From Spirochaetota bacterium (GTDB taxonomy: Bacteria > Spirochaetota > Brachyspiria > Brachyspirales > JACRPF01): 64,000 bases of DNA. A program made the translations under genes and the position numbers. The stretch is from positions 53,926 through 117,925 of the forward strand of contig JACRPF010000019.1 of NCBI GenBank assembly GCA_016214035.1. The letters run 5' to 3'. This document shows, one piece after another, positions 48,798-58,618 of this stretch (position 1 is the stretch's first letter; the number at the start of each line of letters is the position of its first letter). The notes below the pieces were generated by a model, which worked only from the letters and a program-made list of their open reading frames with translations, was not told the origin of the DNA and did no database searches.

Positions 48798-50729
48798 TCA
48801 ATTGTCATCATGGGCCGAACTGCCGGACGCTGCAGAGAATTCCCATTTCTTCACGGGCGTTCCGTCCGCGTTCATGAGACGGATCCATTGCAAATTGATA
48901 TCGCCCGGGGCACTCGACGGGTCAAGGCGGAGCGTTGTGATCGCCGTCTTTGCGGGAATCGCGAGTGTATAGTCATGCCAGACGCCGTCATGGACAGGCG
49001 TAAACACTTTGAGGCGTTCGCGGGCAAAGCCGAGTCTGCCCGATGACCAGTAGAGGCCGCCGTCACCGGCGCTCGCCGATTTCATTCTGAACTGAACCGT
49101 ATATGAACCCTGCGGCAGATCAATCGCATCGCGCAGCACCAGCTGCGGGTCCTTACCACTTGATACGATGTTGAGTACATTGCCGCTCACCACGGCCGTC
49201 GCGGTTCCGCCGGCAAGCCAGAGCGGCGGATTTTTCTGATAATCGGGATTGATCTTCGGTATCACGGCACCGCTGTCGGCGAGGAATCTGTTGAGAAGCA
49301 TTCCGAGTTCCGTCACTCTGGCGGGCATCTGTTCCGCGAGATCACGCTGCTCGGAAATATCATCCTTTAGATTATACAGTTCATGACGGTCGGTGAGATC
49401 GCTTTTGTCGTGAAAGAAACGGATGAGCTTCCAATCGCCTTTACGGACATATGCCGACGGTGTTTCGTGATGATGACCCATGTAATGCGGGAAATGACAG
49501 AATATCGCCTCACGCGAAAGCACAGCTCCTTTCAACGCGAGTACTATCGATATGCCGTCGAACTTCTGTTCCGGTTTTGCGTTCAGTCCGAGCATGTCGA
49601 GTATCGTGGGATGAAAATCGATGCTCTGGATGACCGCGTCGCTTTTCGTTCCCGGTCGTATCACACCGGGCCAGACAACCGCGCACGGCACCCGCGTTCC
49701 GCCTTCGTATATGGAAGCCTTCCCCGCACGCAGCGGCGAGTTGCTCGTGGGCGGGACATCCATGCCGTATTTCGTTTTCATCGTGTCCTCATGCCAGTTC
49801 ACGCCGCCGTTGTCGGAAAAAAAGATGATGATCGTATCGTCGGCGAGTTTCAGGTCGTCAAGCGTCTTGAGCAGCGTACCCACGGCGTCATCGAAACTTT
49901 TCAGCATGCCGGCATACACGGGATTTTTCTGCTCGGCTGACGGATCTGCCTTCTTCGCGTATTCTGTCATGTACTCGTCCTTCGCCTGCCACGGACTGTG
50001 AACGGAGAACGCCCAGTAGTTGAGAAAGAACGGTCTGTCCTTATTGGCCGTAATGAACTTCACCGCTTCATCCGCCATGCGGTCTTCGATATGTTCGCCC
50101 GTTTTCCCGGTGAACTTCAGCGCGTCGGGGAATTTCCACGGCGCGAGATAACTGCCTGCCGGTCCCGGTCCGGAATAATGCGGGACATCCGCGTCAAATC
50201 CCTGATGGAGCGGATCGTACGGCTCGGGGCCGAGATGCCATTTCCCGAAATGACCGGTCGTATAGCCTGCGTCCTTAAGCGATTCCGCAAGCGTTATATA
50301 TTCCAGTTTCAAACGCGTCGCGCTCGCCGCCTGCAGCACCTTCTGCGTGACCGACGCCCTGGTGAACAGCGTCTCTTCGAGCTTTTCCTCTTTCACGTGA
50401 CACACCGGCGTGGTGATGCCGATGCGCGCGGGCCAGAGCCCGGTCATGATGCTCGAGCGCGTGGGCGAGCAGAGCGGGTTTGCCGCATACGCCTGCGTGA
50501 ACATCATGCCGCGTTTGACGAGGCGGTCGATGTTCGGCGTCCCGTGAAAAGTGCTGCCGAACGGCGTGGTGTCGCGCCAGCCGAGATCGTCGGCGAGGAT
50601 GAACACGATATTCGGTTTCCGCCGGGAAGTCTGCGCCGATGCGTCCCCGATGAACGGCAGTGTCAGTGCGGCAGCGGCGGCCGCTGCACGCGTGATGAAT
50701 GCCCGCCGCGATAATGTCCTGTGTTTCAT
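48798..50729 (-). CDS. Type I sulfatase (Cys-type), Tat signal, C-terminal beta-sandwich extension
   Basis: SRRAFITRAAAAAAALTLPF Tat-like signal; PNIVFILADDLGWRD; LCSPTRSSIMTG (CxPxR). Confidence 0.93.
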   Translation of the reverse strand: MKHRTLSRRAFITRAAAAAAALTLPFIGDASAQTSRRKPNIVFILADDLGWRDTTPFGSTFHGTPNIDRLVKRGMMFTQAYAANPLCSPTRSSIMTGLWPARIGITTPVCHVKEEKLEETLFTRASVTQKVLQAASATRLKLEYITLAESLKDAGYTTGHFGKWHLGPEPYDPLHQGFDADVPHYSGPGPAGSYLAPWKFPDALKFTGKTGEHIEDRMADEAVKFITANKDRPFFLNYWAFSVHSPWQAKDEYMTEYAKKADPSAEQKNPVYAGMLKSFDDAVGTLLKTLDDLKLADDTIIIFFSDNGGVNWHEDTMKTKYGMDVPPTSNSPLRAGKASIYEGGTRVPCAVVWPGVIRPGTKSDAVIQSIDFHPTILDMLGLNAKPEQKFDGISIVLALKGAVLSREAIFCHFPHYMGHHHETPSAYVRKGDWKLIRFFHDKSDLTDRHELYNLKDDISEQRDLAEQMPARVTELGMLLNRFLADSGAVIPKINPDYQKNPPLWLAGGTATAVVSGNVLNIVSSGKDPQLVLRDAIDLPQGSYTVQFRMKSASAGDGGLYWSSGRLGFARERLKVFTPVHDGVWHDYTLAIPAKTAITTLRLDPSSAPGDINLQWIRLMNADGTPVKKWEFSAASGSSAHDDN

Positions 50730-50784
50730 ATGACACCTCATCTCAGCCGTTCATTACGTACGGATAGTGCATCCCAGCATCGGC

Positions 50785-53715
50785 CTACTTCACATTGCTC
50801 TCTTCCGCCCGGTACCGGTGTTCGCTTCCGTCCGTCTCCACCGTGAAAGCAAAGCCGAACGTTCCCTGACCGTCGGGGTAGACCTGATATCCGTCGTTAC
50901 CGTTCTTTGCATATACGACGGGTTTCCACAATCCGTTCACCAGTTCAGATACCGCCGGCGGCGGGAAATACCGCTGAAAGCCTTCGACTTTAAAAGATAT
51001 ATTATTCCTGCCGCCCGTGATGACGAACTCCGTTTTTCCCTGTTCAATGCGTATCGACGGCACAAAGCCGGATATCTTTTTACCCGTAACTGCGGTAAGC
51101 GAAAGATCGTTTACGCCGTAGTCGTTTCTGAGCGTGCGCATAGCGGCATCGTCATGGGTAAGATGCGAACCGAAGGGAAGCAGTATCATATCGAGGTCTA
51201 TCGTGTCCCCCTTGGTAAACGTAACATCTTTCTGCGCGAGCGTGAGCGTTCCCGTGGTCACCTTACCCGGATGCTTTTTCACCGAGAACGCCAGATTTCC
51301 CGTATACGGTTTCCCGCCGATGACTATGTCGCTCTTTTTCACGAACACGCCCACGCAGGCACCGGCAGGTCCGTCATGCGGCGAACGTTCGGGTTTTCCC
51401 GTGAAGTCGATCATCGCGGCATACGGCATATTTTTGCCGAGTACAGCGGTCTCAACGGATGTGCGACCGTAGTCCACAGCACGTTCCGCAGGTACATCGT
51501 CCGTACCGAGCCACGTGTATTTGCCGAACGAAATATTAGGGTGGTCGCTTTTACTTGAAAAGAAACCGAGATTATCCGCGCAGTTACGTACCGTGACGGT
51601 GTCGTTGAAGCGTATGCGCATGCGGGTGTATGCACGATGTTCGTCCGTCTGCGCGAATTCGACAGCGGTAACGACAACGTCAGCCTTGCCGCCGTCAACC
51701 GAGAAATACATATCCATGGCGGAGTACACGGGGCCGACACTGGTGAATACCGTCCGCACGTATTCCATATTGTGCGCGGCGCCTGTTTCATCGTAATACC
51801 GGAAGAGAACGTTTTTGCCGATAGAATCGAACTGCGGCTGGCTTTTCCAGATGATGCCGCTTCGTGCGCGGAAGTCCGGCAGTATCCATCCCTGTCCGTC
51901 CGCGTAGAACGGCACCCAGCACGATGTCTCCGTAACGCCGGTCGATGAATGATAGTACGGGACGAAAAAACAGACGCTCGAGATCTGCTTGAGGGGCTTC
52001 TGTCCCCAGTTCTGGTAGAGATGCAGCGAAGTTCCGGATACCGAAGCATTCGGCGCAAGCGTCACGGGCAGCATGCTTTCACCGAAGCCGGTATCGCCGG
52101 GCATGTAGAACGGCTCCTCGTTCTCGCCCTTGAAGTTTTTTCCGACCTGCACCGGTATCGGGAGCACGTATCCGCGCTCATCCATAACCGCGGAAGACTC
52201 AAGCCCGCCCGCTTTCGTAGCATGTTTGATGAAAATCGTCCGCGGCGTTGCGTCGTTCTTCACCGTGAACCGCACCGACGGGCGTACGTCGGGTGTTTTA
52301 TAGAACGCTGTGTTGAAATCGCTGCCGCCCGAGGTGACGGTGTAGCATCCCCTGAGCGGATGATAACCGATGAACGCAGAGCCGGTATCCGTGTTCACCA
52401 TGAACGCCGGTGCTTCGAGCGGAGAGAATTCAGCCGACCTTTCAGCGGCTTCACGGCCGGGTTCGTCCGCGGCTGAGACCATCATGCGGCAGCCGATGAC
52501 AATACGCTGACCTTTACGGAATGTGCTGATGCTGCCGATGTCAGCATATTGTCTGACCACCGTCAAGCCGTCATCTTTTCCCACCGTAACGGCGCCGTTC
52601 ATCGCAGTCACATCGGTTTCCCGGATTGCTGCAAGACGTGAACGGTCCGGATAGAGATATGTCAGTACGCCGTTGTCATTTTTTAAACGTACACAGCGCA
52701 CCTGCATCGGGTCTGTGGCGCCGGTTGTTTTCTCGCCGGCGTCTATGTCATTCACGGTGCTTATCATACGCGTTTCAAAGAAGGCGTTTTTTATCACCGC
52801 GTCTCCGGTAAAATGTATCGTATATTCCTGATACATGCGGTCGGCGTAGACATGATAGGTCTTCTGCGCCTTGGCCGGGACTCCCGCGCCGGCAATGATA
52901 TCGATGCTTTCAACGGCGACCTCGGTATTATCCGCCGCGCCGTCGATGTCGATCCTGAGACCGGTGACCGTTCCTTTCCATTTTGCATTCGCCATATCAG
53001 CGGCATAGGTACGCAGGGAACCGTCAGTTTTCAGCCGTATGCCTGCGCTTATTTTGTCACCGGAAAAATTCGGTTCCGTTTTCGTCATGAAATAAATGCG
53101 TGCCGATCCGCTGCCGGAAACCCGCATGCGCAGACGTACCGACGACGGGCCGTTTTCAGGAAGTGTAATCGACAAACCCGTTGCGTAGAAGTACGGGTCT
53201 TTCGTGCTTTTCACCGTACCCTTGAACACTCCGTCGGCAGCGCCGCCGGTCATGTCGTTGCATTTCCACGCCTGCGAGCCGTCAAACGGAAGCGAACCGA
53301 TGACGTCCCCCGCTGCTCCGTTCTCCGATGCGAACGCGAGATCGAGGATGTTCACCTCGGCGTAGTACATGCCGTGACGGAACATGTTCATGCGCCCCGG
53401 CGTCTCCGAAAGCGACGTGCGGTATTCCTTTCCCGCAGCATCAACGATGACGAGGTCCATTGAGTTCGTGAGAAGCGGACCGGAAGCGCCTGCCGCGGCA
53501 AGCCGTGTGACCAGACGTGCACCTTCGCGCGTGAGCTCATGCGCGAACGAGCATTCATCGTTCGCGATGACGAAACTTCCTCGTCCCGGTTCATAGCGCG
53601 TGATAACGCGGTCCTTGAACTTCTCTGCGGCGGTGATACTTGCGTCCCACGCGCCGCCGAATGCGAGTGATGCGGCTGTTCCGCAGATCAATAAGGCTTT
53701 CAGTGTTGTATGCAT
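50785..53715 (-). CDS. Large secreted hypothetical protein of a putative polysaccharide utilization locus
   Basis: Signal peptide MHTTLKALLICGTAASLAFGGA; long beta-rich ORF between sulfatase and GH78. Confidence 0.7.
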   Translation of the reverse strand: MHTTLKALLICGTAASLAFGGAWDASITAAEKFKDRVITRYEPGRGSFVIANDECSFAHELTREGARLVTRLAAAGASGPLLTNSMDLVIVDAAGKEYRTSLSETPGRMNMFRHGMYYAEVNILDLAFASENGAAGDVIGSLPFDGSQAWKCNDMTGGAADGVFKGTVKSTKDPYFYATGLSITLPENGPSSVRLRMRVSGSGSARIYFMTKTEPNFSGDKISAGIRLKTDGSLRTYAADMANAKWKGTVTGLRIDIDGAADNTEVAVESIDIIAGAGVPAKAQKTYHVYADRMYQEYTIHFTGDAVIKNAFFETRMISTVNDIDAGEKTTGATDPMQVRCVRLKNDNGVLTYLYPDRSRLAAIRETDVTAMNGAVTVGKDDGLTVVRQYADIGSISTFRKGQRIVIGCRMMVSAADEPGREAAERSAEFSPLEAPAFMVNTDTGSAFIGYHPLRGCYTVTSGGSDFNTAFYKTPDVRPSVRFTVKNDATPRTIFIKHATKAGGLESSAVMDERGYVLPIPVQVGKNFKGENEEPFYMPGDTGFGESMLPVTLAPNASVSGTSLHLYQNWGQKPLKQISSVCFFVPYYHSSTGVTETSCWVPFYADGQGWILPDFRARSGIIWKSQPQFDSIGKNVLFRYYDETGAAHNMEYVRTVFTSVGPVYSAMDMYFSVDGGKADVVVTAVEFAQTDEHRAYTRMRIRFNDTVTVRNCADNLGFFSSKSDHPNISFGKYTWLGTDDVPAERAVDYGRTSVETAVLGKNMPYAAMIDFTGKPERSPHDGPAGACVGVFVKKSDIVIGGKPYTGNLAFSVKKHPGKVTTGTLTLAQKDVTFTKGDTIDLDMILLPFGSHLTHDDAAMRTLRNDYGVNDLSLTAVTGKKISGFVPSIRIEQGKTEFVITGGRNNISFKVEGFQRYFPPPAVSELVNGLWKPVVYAKNGNDGYQVYPDGQGTFGFAFTVETDGSEHRYRAEESNVK

Positions 53716-53829
53716 ATTAAGGCTCCGGACGGAGGATAATAGTACCTGCGCAGGCGTTGTGAAGTAACTCGTTCTGCATCTATTGTACGACGACATTTCG
53801 TGAAACGCAACTGCGCCATACGTCACGCG

Positions 53830-56145
53830 TCAGGCCACAACCGTAATCCCCTCCGGCACGGCGACCACGGCATTTCTGCCGATGCTTTTCTGCACCGATA
53901 TCCCGCCAAGCGGCGTGGGTATTACGACCTGATATTCGAACGGCGCATCCTTCGGAGAAATCCGCACCTTTGTACAGCCCGGCTCGACGATCTCAAATCC
54001 GCTGAGTGTGCGTATGAGGAATTCCGCCGGACACGCCGACCACGCGTGACTGTGCGTCCGTAAAAAACCCTTAAACTCGCCGCTGCGCCATGAGCCGTTC
54101 TCATACCATTCCTCGAGCGTTGATGAAAAACCGCGCGCCGCCATGCGGTCGCCCCAGCGTTCCTTCAGGATGCGGAGCGCAATATCCGTGCGGCCGATAC
54201 GGTCAAGCGCGGAGAGCACCACGGTGGTGAAGAACGGCTGAGCTTCGGTATAGCGCACATCCTTTGTTTCATAGAGATGACGGATGATCAATCCCGCAGC
54301 CTCGTCGCTGACAAGTCCCCATCGTATCGCCGCGAGATTCGCATGCTCGCTTATTTTTCCGGAAAGCACATCGTCCACGCATGCATCAAACACAACACCG
54401 CGTCTGTCGTCAAAGAGACGCTTCTGGAAGTTTTCCCGCATCGATGACCGCATGCTGTTGACCATATCCAGGAAATAGTCGTCGTGTCTGAATGCCGCCA
54501 TAGCGGCGACTGCTTCAAGTGCTCCGTAGAACAGTGCGTTATACGCGGCGCATTCTCCGCGCTTGTCGATGTCTGCCCAGTCGATAAACACCCAGTACGG
54601 CATGTTCTCGATGAGGCCGTGCGCGCCGATATATCCGGCATGCGCCTGGATGATACGCAGCACGTGCGGATAGAACTCATGCAGCGTGTCCGCGTCGCCG
54701 GTATACCGGTAATAGTCCCGGAGCGCCATCACCCACCAGAGCGAATAATCGGGGATGACGTTGCGGTAATCCGTGTCTATCGTGTTCGTCATGTTCGCGA
54801 TGAGTCCGGTGGGAAGCATGTTCGCCGCGGACTGACGGAGGAACTTTTTCGGGAGCACCGTATCACCGAAGCAGGAATAGATACCCGGGAGCGTCACCGC
54901 CGCCACGTCGCCGAGCCATTGGCCCTGTTCACGCCACGGCGTATCGACGATAGAGTCGTTTGAGCATAAGCGCAGTGTATACTTCGACATAGCAAAGACG
55001 CGATTTATAATATCGTCGCCGGATGAGAACTGTCCCCGCTCATCATACGGATATTCGGTGATGAGTGCCGTGATCATTACCGTGACCGGCGTGAAACAGG
55101 AACGGAAACGGAGTTTCAGATACCGGAAACCTTTCCAGGCGAACGGCTGCCAGGACTGCGCGCCGTCCGTCATCGTATAACGGTCGGCGAACGGGCACTC
55201 GATCGCGTTGTTGAACCTGCCGTCGATGAGGCGTTCGGCATAGCCGATATCGACGATGCCGCCGGCAGCACCCGTAAGCGAAAGCATCGGCCGCGCGGTG
55301 ATGACGCGCCCGAAATCGAGGATGATGCACGGATCATAGATGCCGTCGAAAATACCGTCGCGGTGTTTCGTACTGCACATCACTTCAGCGTATCCGCCGG
55401 ACAGCAATGCATCAGGATCTTTGATAGTGCTGTACCGCAATTCTGATGAACCCGCCGCGGACAGCGATATCGACAGATCGTCCGCGCGGTGACGGTTGGC
55501 GACATCAAGGCATTCCTCAGTGTATGCGATAGCCGCCGGGAACACCGGGTGTTCGTGCATGAACGGTATGTCGCGTGCGACGAGAGTGGTCCATTTTTTC
55601 AATTCTGGTATGATGGCGGCTTTTTCCCAGCCGGCATCGTCAAACCCCGGAATATTCCAGCCGGCAAATGATTTCCGCGCATCGAAATGTTCCTGATAAC
55701 AGGCAACCTGATTGAACTGTATGTGGTGCGTGTTCGCATTCCACGCCTGCGCACGGGTCACGCGCCACGAATCATCACTCACGATACGCTCTCCGCCGCA
55801 GTCGATCTCGGCGATGAGACCGCCGCGCGTCCCCTCATACTTTCCGGTAAAATTCACGACGACACCTACGGTGTTTTTCCCGGATGTCAGAAGGCCGGAA
55901 ATATCGACCACATCGTAATACTGGTGATACGGCTGGCCCGGCACCGGTCCGCGTCCTGCGAGTGAGCCGTTGATGAAAAGCTCATAGCGTGTGCTTGCGG
56001 AGATGAACACACGGGCATTCGTCGCGGTATTTTCAGACGTTATCTCCCTGCGAAAAAAGTAATACGAGTTCTTTACCGCGTCTTCGCCGCGTTTCCATAT
56101 CCACTGCGCTTGCCATCGATGCGGCACCATCCGCTTGTCAGTCAT
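53830..56145 (-). CDS. GH78 alpha-L-rhamnosidase-like protein
   Basis: AQWIWKRGEDAVKNSYYFFRREI...YELFINGSLAGRGPV...STIVDTPWREQGQWLGDVA-type DxPWREQxxWxGD; (a/a)6 domain. Confidence 0.88.
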   Translation of the reverse strand: MTDKRMVPHRWQAQWIWKRGEDAVKNSYYFFRREITSENTATNARVFISASTRYELFINGSLAGRGPVPGQPYHQYYDVVDISGLLTSGKNTVGVVVNFTGKYEGTRGGLIAEIDCGGERIVSDDSWRVTRAQAWNANTHHIQFNQVACYQEHFDARKSFAGWNIPGFDDAGWEKAAIIPELKKWTTLVARDIPFMHEHPVFPAAIAYTEECLDVANRHRADDLSISLSAAGSSELRYSTIKDPDALLSGGYAEVMCSTKHRDGIFDGIYDPCIILDFGRVITARPMLSLTGAAGGIVDIGYAERLIDGRFNNAIECPFADRYTMTDGAQSWQPFAWKGFRYLKLRFRSCFTPVTVMITALITEYPYDERGQFSSGDDIINRVFAMSKYTLRLCSNDSIVDTPWREQGQWLGDVAAVTLPGIYSCFGDTVLPKKFLRQSAANMLPTGLIANMTNTIDTDYRNVIPDYSLWWVMALRDYYRYTGDADTLHEFYPHVLRIIQAHAGYIGAHGLIENMPYWVFIDWADIDKRGECAAYNALFYGALEAVAAMAAFRHDDYFLDMVNSMRSSMRENFQKRLFDDRRGVVFDACVDDVLSGKISEHANLAAIRWGLVSDEAAGLIIRHLYETKDVRYTEAQPFFTTVVLSALDRIGRTDIALRILKERWGDRMAARGFSSTLEEWYENGSWRSGEFKGFLRTHSHAWSACPAEFLIRTLSGFEIVEPGCTKVRISPKDAPFEYQVVIPTPLGGISVQKSIGRNAVVAVPEGITVVA

Positions 56146-56159
56146 AGTGTGCTCCTTAT

Positions 56160-56189
56160 GTACTATAGTACTGTGCGGATGCGCGCACA
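56160..56189. promoter_or_regulatory. Candidate regulatory site upstream of GH78: palindrome GTACTATAGTAC (56160-56171) abutting inverted repeat tgtgcg-gatgcg-cgcaca (56172-56189)
   Basis: Seen directly between AraC stop side and GH78 start. Confidence 0.45.
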
Positions 56190-56222
56190 ACCTTCAGAAT
56201 ACCGTTGGATAATAGCACTATC

Positions 56223-57098
56223 TTACTGCCCGCTGCGGAACGCTACCGGTGTCTTCCCCGTTTCTTTGCGGAACATGCGCGTAAAATAATTCGAATCGTG
56301 AAACCCTGTTTTGAATGCGATATCGGTGACGCTCAGCCCGGTGTCACGCAGGAGCCGCGCCGCTTCATCGATGCGCGATTTTATGAGATAGTCGATGGGC
56401 GAAAGCCCCGTTGCTTTTTTGAACCGCGCCGAGATGCGGCTCGTGCTCAGGAGCGCCGCATCAGCTACATCGGACAGGCGTATGTCGCCGTTGATGTTCG
56501 CCTCGATGTATGCAATAGCCCGTTCCACCGCATCCGATTTGCCGGCGAAATCGGAGCGTATCGTTTTCGCCGACAGTACCGTATCGTGATACCGGCCGCA
56601 GATGAAGACGATGAATCGAAGAAATTCCCCCGCCGCCGATATACAGCCGCCCGCCGCGTCGTGAAGGTCGCGTTCCATCCCGATGAGCATAGGCTCAACG
56701 CGCCGCTGATCGGCCGCGTTCAGATGCAGCTTGTAGCGCGACGATGTTTCTGCACGGAACATGGGTTCGAGCGAAATGAATTCCTTATATCCGGAGATGA
56801 CGTTCAGATCGAAGCGCACCTGTGAAAAGAACGACGGGTGTATGCAGATATTCACTATGGTCAGTGACGTTCGCGGAAGATAGGCATGCCGGTCTCCCGG
56901 AAGGATGGTAAAACAGTCGCCGTGATGCACCGGAAAATCATCTCCCGCGTGACGATGCGTTCCGCTGCCGCGCATGATATAGACGATCTCGAGAAAATCG
57001 TGATCGTGATAGAATATCGACGCGGGCTGTGTGCGCGTGTGCACCGACAGCGGGAAATCGGTCTTGAAATCCGCGTAGCGCATTGTTCTGCGCTTCAT
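56223..57098 (-). CDS. AraC-family transcriptional regulator (cupin + HTH)
   Basis: DFLEIVYIMRGSGTHRHAGDDFPVHHGDCFTILPG; LSDVADAALLSTSRISARFKKATGLSPIDYLIKSRIDEAARLL...GFHDSNYFTRMFRKETGKTPVAFR. Confidence 0.93.
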   Translation of the reverse strand: MKRRTMRYADFKTDFPLSVHTRTQPASIFYHDHDFLEIVYIMRGSGTHRHAGDDFPVHHGDCFTILPGDRHAYLPRTSLTIVNICIHPSFFSQVRFDLNVISGYKEFISLEPMFRAETSSRYKLHLNAADQRRVEPMLIGMERDLHDAAGGCISAAGEFLRFIVFICGRYHDTVLSAKTIRSDFAGKSDAVERAIAYIEANINGDIRLSDVADAALLSTSRISARFKKATGLSPIDYLIKSRIDEAARLLRDTGLSVTDIAFKTGFHDSNYFTRMFRKETGKTPVAFRSGQ

Positions 57099-57131
57099 GA
57101 GCGTACTATGCCCCGCGGACAGACAGGATTG

Positions 57132-58499
57132 TCAGAGGACGGCACGTTTAAAGTAAAGCTGACTATCATTCCACGCGTCACGATATCCCTCCTCGATGAT
57201 ATATTCGCGCCACGCGCGGAATCGTATGCCGTGTTTTGCGGTAAGTGACGAAAGCATTTTCTCCATGTCACGCCGGATATCAGCCGCCGCATCATCGTCA
57301 ATGAGGTTTTTCATCTGATATGGGTCTGCTGCATCATCGAAGAGCATCGTCGCTTGTTGTGCGTCGCGGACATAGGTATGCGATTTCGTTTTCACGCCGA
57401 TCCATGCGTCAGCGCCGCGGTCTTCAGCCTGATGACACGGAACAAGATCGCAGATGATAGCGCCGTCAGCTCCGCGGGCTGCCGTATCGGTGAACAATGC
57501 TGACAAATTTTCGCCGTCGACTTTTCCGGGAAATGAAATGCCCATCAGTCCGAGCATGGACACCGGCAGATCGGTAAGGCCGATGACTTCATCAGTTACG
57601 CCGCTGCGCGTATGTCCCGGCCATGAGACGATGAGCGGCACGTTCACGCTTTCCGCATACGGCAGCTGTTTGTTCGTAAATCCGTGGCTGCCGTGCATGT
57701 CGCCGTGGTCGCTCGTATATACAACGATGGTGTTTTCATACTGTCCCGTACGTTTGAGCGTATCGATGAGCCTGCCGAACTGATCGTCGATGAGCGTGAT
57801 AAGCGCATAGTACCCGCGAAGACGTTCAGCGATCTCGGCGCGGATGAACGTTTTATTTTTATGATGCAGTGCGCTTTCACCGACATTCGGCCGGAGCGTT
57901 ATCGGCTTATCGTGATACAATGAAAGATATTTTTCCGGAACGTCAAAATATGGATCATGCGGCGGTTCCCATGAGAGTGTGAGCGCCCACGGCTTGCCGC
58001 TGTTGCGTTCGATGAACTTCGCGGCAAGCGATGTTTCGGCGATGCACGAATGCTCTTTCATGTCGTGACGGACATCGTTCTCGTCGAAATAGAAACCTTT
58101 TGAATAGCTGTGATTGCAGTTATACGCTTTCCACTCCGTGAACCCGAGCCGTTCATGCCTCGGTATGGCCTTGTCGCGGGGAATGCCGCCGAGATGCCAT
58201 TTGCCGATGTAACCGGTATGATAGCCAGCGCGGTTAAGAACCGTTGCGATGCTTTCAGCATCAGTCCTGACCGGAAGATCGTTCGTAATCGCGCGATGAT
58301 GCCAGGGATACAGCCCGGTCATGAGCGAGCCGCGAATCGGCACGCAGAGCGGGCAGTTCGACACGGCGTTCGTGAAGCGTACGCCCTGCGCGGCGAAGCG
58401 GTCAAGCTCCGGCGTATGAACGTCGGCATTACCGTAACAGTTCAGATCGCAGGCGCGATGCTGGTCGGAGAATACGAAAAGCAGATTCGGTTTACGCAT
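57132..58499 (-). CDS. Type I sulfatase (Cys-type), no obvious signal peptide
   Basis: KPNLLFVFSDQHRACDLNCYGN; CPLCVPIRGSLMTGLYP (CxPxR). Confidence 0.93.
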   Translation of the reverse strand: MRKPNLLFVFSDQHRACDLNCYGNADVHTPELDRFAAQGVRFTNAVSNCPLCVPIRGSLMTGLYPWHHRAITNDLPVRTDAESIATVLNRAGYHTGYIGKWHLGGIPRDKAIPRHERLGFTEWKAYNCNHSYSKGFYFDENDVRHDMKEHSCIAETSLAAKFIERNSGKPWALTLSWEPPHDPYFDVPEKYLSLYHDKPITLRPNVGESALHHKNKTFIRAEIAERLRGYYALITLIDDQFGRLIDTLKRTGQYENTIVVYTSDHGDMHGSHGFTNKQLPYAESVNVPLIVSWPGHTRSGVTDEVIGLTDLPVSMLGLMGISFPGKVDGENLSALFTDTAARGADGAIICDLVPCHQAEDRGADAWIGVKTKSHTYVRDAQQATMLFDDAADPYQMKNLIDDDAAADIRRDMEKMLSSLTAKHGIRFRAWREYIIEEGYRDAWNDSQLYFKRAVL

Positions 58500-58584
58500 A
58501 ACGTTACGGCTCCGGTAGAACACTACGGCGTTGATTCGATACTACAACGCACCGGCGGGATGTCAAGGCAGACGGCTTCCGCAC

Positions 58585-58612
58585 TTGACGGTTGTATTAC
58601 ACGCGGTATACT
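58585..58612 (+). promoter_or_regulatory. Predicted promoter: -35 TTGACG (58585-58590), 16-bp spacer, -10 TATACT (58607-58612); ATG 6 nt after -10
   Basis: Seen directly; no Shine-Dalgarno between -10 and ATG 58619. Confidence 0.65.
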
Positions 58613-58618
58613 GTTGCT

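Noticed and set aside
50767-51558. 263-aa forward ORF opposite the large secreted protein
   Set aside because: Arg/His-rich antisense shadow with no independent coding evidence
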